Both the position numbers and the translations under genes were made by a program. This document shows, piece by piece, positions 6,481 to 6,894 of a stretch of DNA of 6,894 nt (positions within the stretch are counted from its first letter, which is position 1; each line of letters starts with the position of its first letter). The notes beneath the pieces were generated by a model. It was not told where the DNA came from. It did no database searches and saw only the letters and a list, made by a program, of their open reading frames with translations. This stretch comes from Anaerolineaceae bacterium (GTDB taxonomy: Bacteria; Chloroflexota; Anaerolineae; Anaerolineales; Anaerolineaceae), in assembly GCA_011620445.1 (NCBI GenBank), contig WOZB01000194.1, forward strand, positions 2,535-9,428, in the 5' to 3' direction.

Positions 6481-6506
6481 GAGATTATGATTTTATTCGA
6501 ACGAAA

Positions 6507-6512
6507 AGTATA
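6507..6512 (-). promoter_or_regulatory. Possible -10 box upstream of the acyl-CoA synthetase
   Basis: Minus strand TATACT (five of six bases of TATAAT) lies 37 bases upstream of the GTG. No -35 match is seen 16-18 bases further upstream. If it is real, the transcript would begin near 6500 with a leader of about 30 bases. Alternatively the gene is read from the upstream kinase transcript, since no terminator separates them. Confidence 0.3.
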
Positions 6513-6548
6513 CCTTATTTGGCATCAGGCAGAGCGGATTGCAACATC

Positions 6549-6894
6549 TCATTGAAGCTGATTTTCCTTCATAAAGGCTTCAATAGTCTCCGCAGTAGGC
6601 ATACCGGATTGGGCTCCAGAACAGGTCGTGGAAAGGGCGGCCACCGCATTGGCAAATTTTACAGCCTCGACAATAAGATCGCCTCGAGCGATCGCTAAGG
6701 CCAATCCACCATTGAAAGCATCCCCGGCGCCAGTCGTATCAACTGTATGAACATGGTAGGAAGGCACCACCAGGTTGCGATGACCGACAATCATTGCGCC
6801 TTTTTCGCCCCTCGTGATGATCAAATTCTTGAGATTAAACTTTGATTTGAGACCATAAGCTCCATCCATAGCATACCTACCAGAACGCTCGCCC
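6549..6894 (-). CDS. PfkB/ribokinase-family carbohydrate kinase, C-terminal 114 residues
   Basis: The frame is open from the right edge (first whole codon at 6893-6891) to TGA at 6551-6549, so the N-terminal two thirds lie outside the window. PfkB-family enzymes transfer the ATP gamma-phosphate to a sugar or nucleoside hydroxyl in the cytoplasm. Visible in the fragment: LIITRGEKGAM at residues 24-34, a nucleotide-site strand; the second PfkB signature DTTGAGDAFNGGLA at 52-65, with the anion-hole GAGD and catalytic Asp58; and a C-terminal NAVAALSTTCSGAQSGMP segment like the ribokinase monovalent-cation loop (GAQ-S-P). This favours a ribokinase-like member, but fructokinase, 2-keto-3-deoxygluconate kinase or a nucleoside kinase cannot be excluded without the N-terminal substrate lid. 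It lies 79 bp upstream of the acyl-CoA synthetase on the same strand with no terminator between, so co-transcription is possible. Confidence 0.9.
   Translation of the reverse strand, partial: GERSGRYAMDGAYGLKSKFNLKNLIITRGEKGAMIVGHRNLVVPSYHVHTVDTTGAGDAFNGGLALAIARGDLIVEAVKFANAVAALSTTCSGAQSGMPTAETIEAFMKENQLQ

Noticed and set aside
6470..6548. Terminator between the PfkB kinase and the acyl-CoA synthetase
   Set aside because: I searched for stems followed by T-runs on the minus strand and found none. GTATAC at 6508-6513 is a short palindrome only.
1..6894. Mobile elements, tRNA/rRNA genes, CRISPR arrays, toxin-antitoxin or defence genes
   Set aside because: No terminal inverted repeats, transposase motifs, clover-leaf sequences or regularly spaced repeats were seen. 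All long coding frames are accounted for by metabolic, heme-chaperone and envelope families.

Overview
The window carries six protein-coding genes and no RNA gene, mobile element or CRISPR array. It reads as an ordinary chromosomal segment of an anaerobic bacterium. The best guess is the phylum Chloroflexota, class Anaerolineae. That rests on the architecture of the gene at 1009-2163 (N-terminal zinc ribbon, one membrane span, Pro/Thr-rich linkers, tandem LysM domains, C-terminal Ig/FN3-like domain), a protein style common there, and on an ADP-forming acyl-CoA synthetase typical of fermenters. The taxonomic call is inference; there is no marker gene.

Layout, left to right. 1-875 (minus) is a glycerate kinase cut off at its C-terminus by the window edge, starting at TTG. 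1009-2163 (minus) is the zinc-ribbon/LysM membrane protein, followed by a modest terminator hairpin. 2198-3379 (plus) is hemW, a radical-SAM heme chaperone, divergent from the LysM gene across only 34 bp. 3390-4169 (minus) is a NagD-like HAD-IIA phosphatase, convergent with hemW and with only 10 bp between the stop codons. 4170-4360 is a non-coding gap holding the phosphatase's upstream region and a strong intrinsic terminator for the next gene. 4361-6469 (minus) is a full-length fused acetate--CoA ligase (ADP-forming) type enzyme with a GTG start and a strong ribosome binding site. 6549-6893 (minus) is the C-terminal part of a PfkB/ribokinase-family sugar kinase entering from the right edge.

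Functionally, glycerate kinase feeds glycerate into lower glycolysis, the PfkB kinase phosphorylates a sugar or nucleoside, and the ADP-forming synthetase can turn acyl-CoA into acid plus ATP. Together they fit a sugar-fermenting anaerobe, but gene order and strand do not tie them into one operon. The only possible co-transcribed pair with no terminator visible between its members is the PfkB kinase and the acyl-CoA synthetase (79 bp apart). No new biological system is evident. The most interesting items are the membrane-spanning zinc-ribbon/LysM protein, its cysteine pattern and possible second start, and the tight divergent and convergent junctions around hemW.
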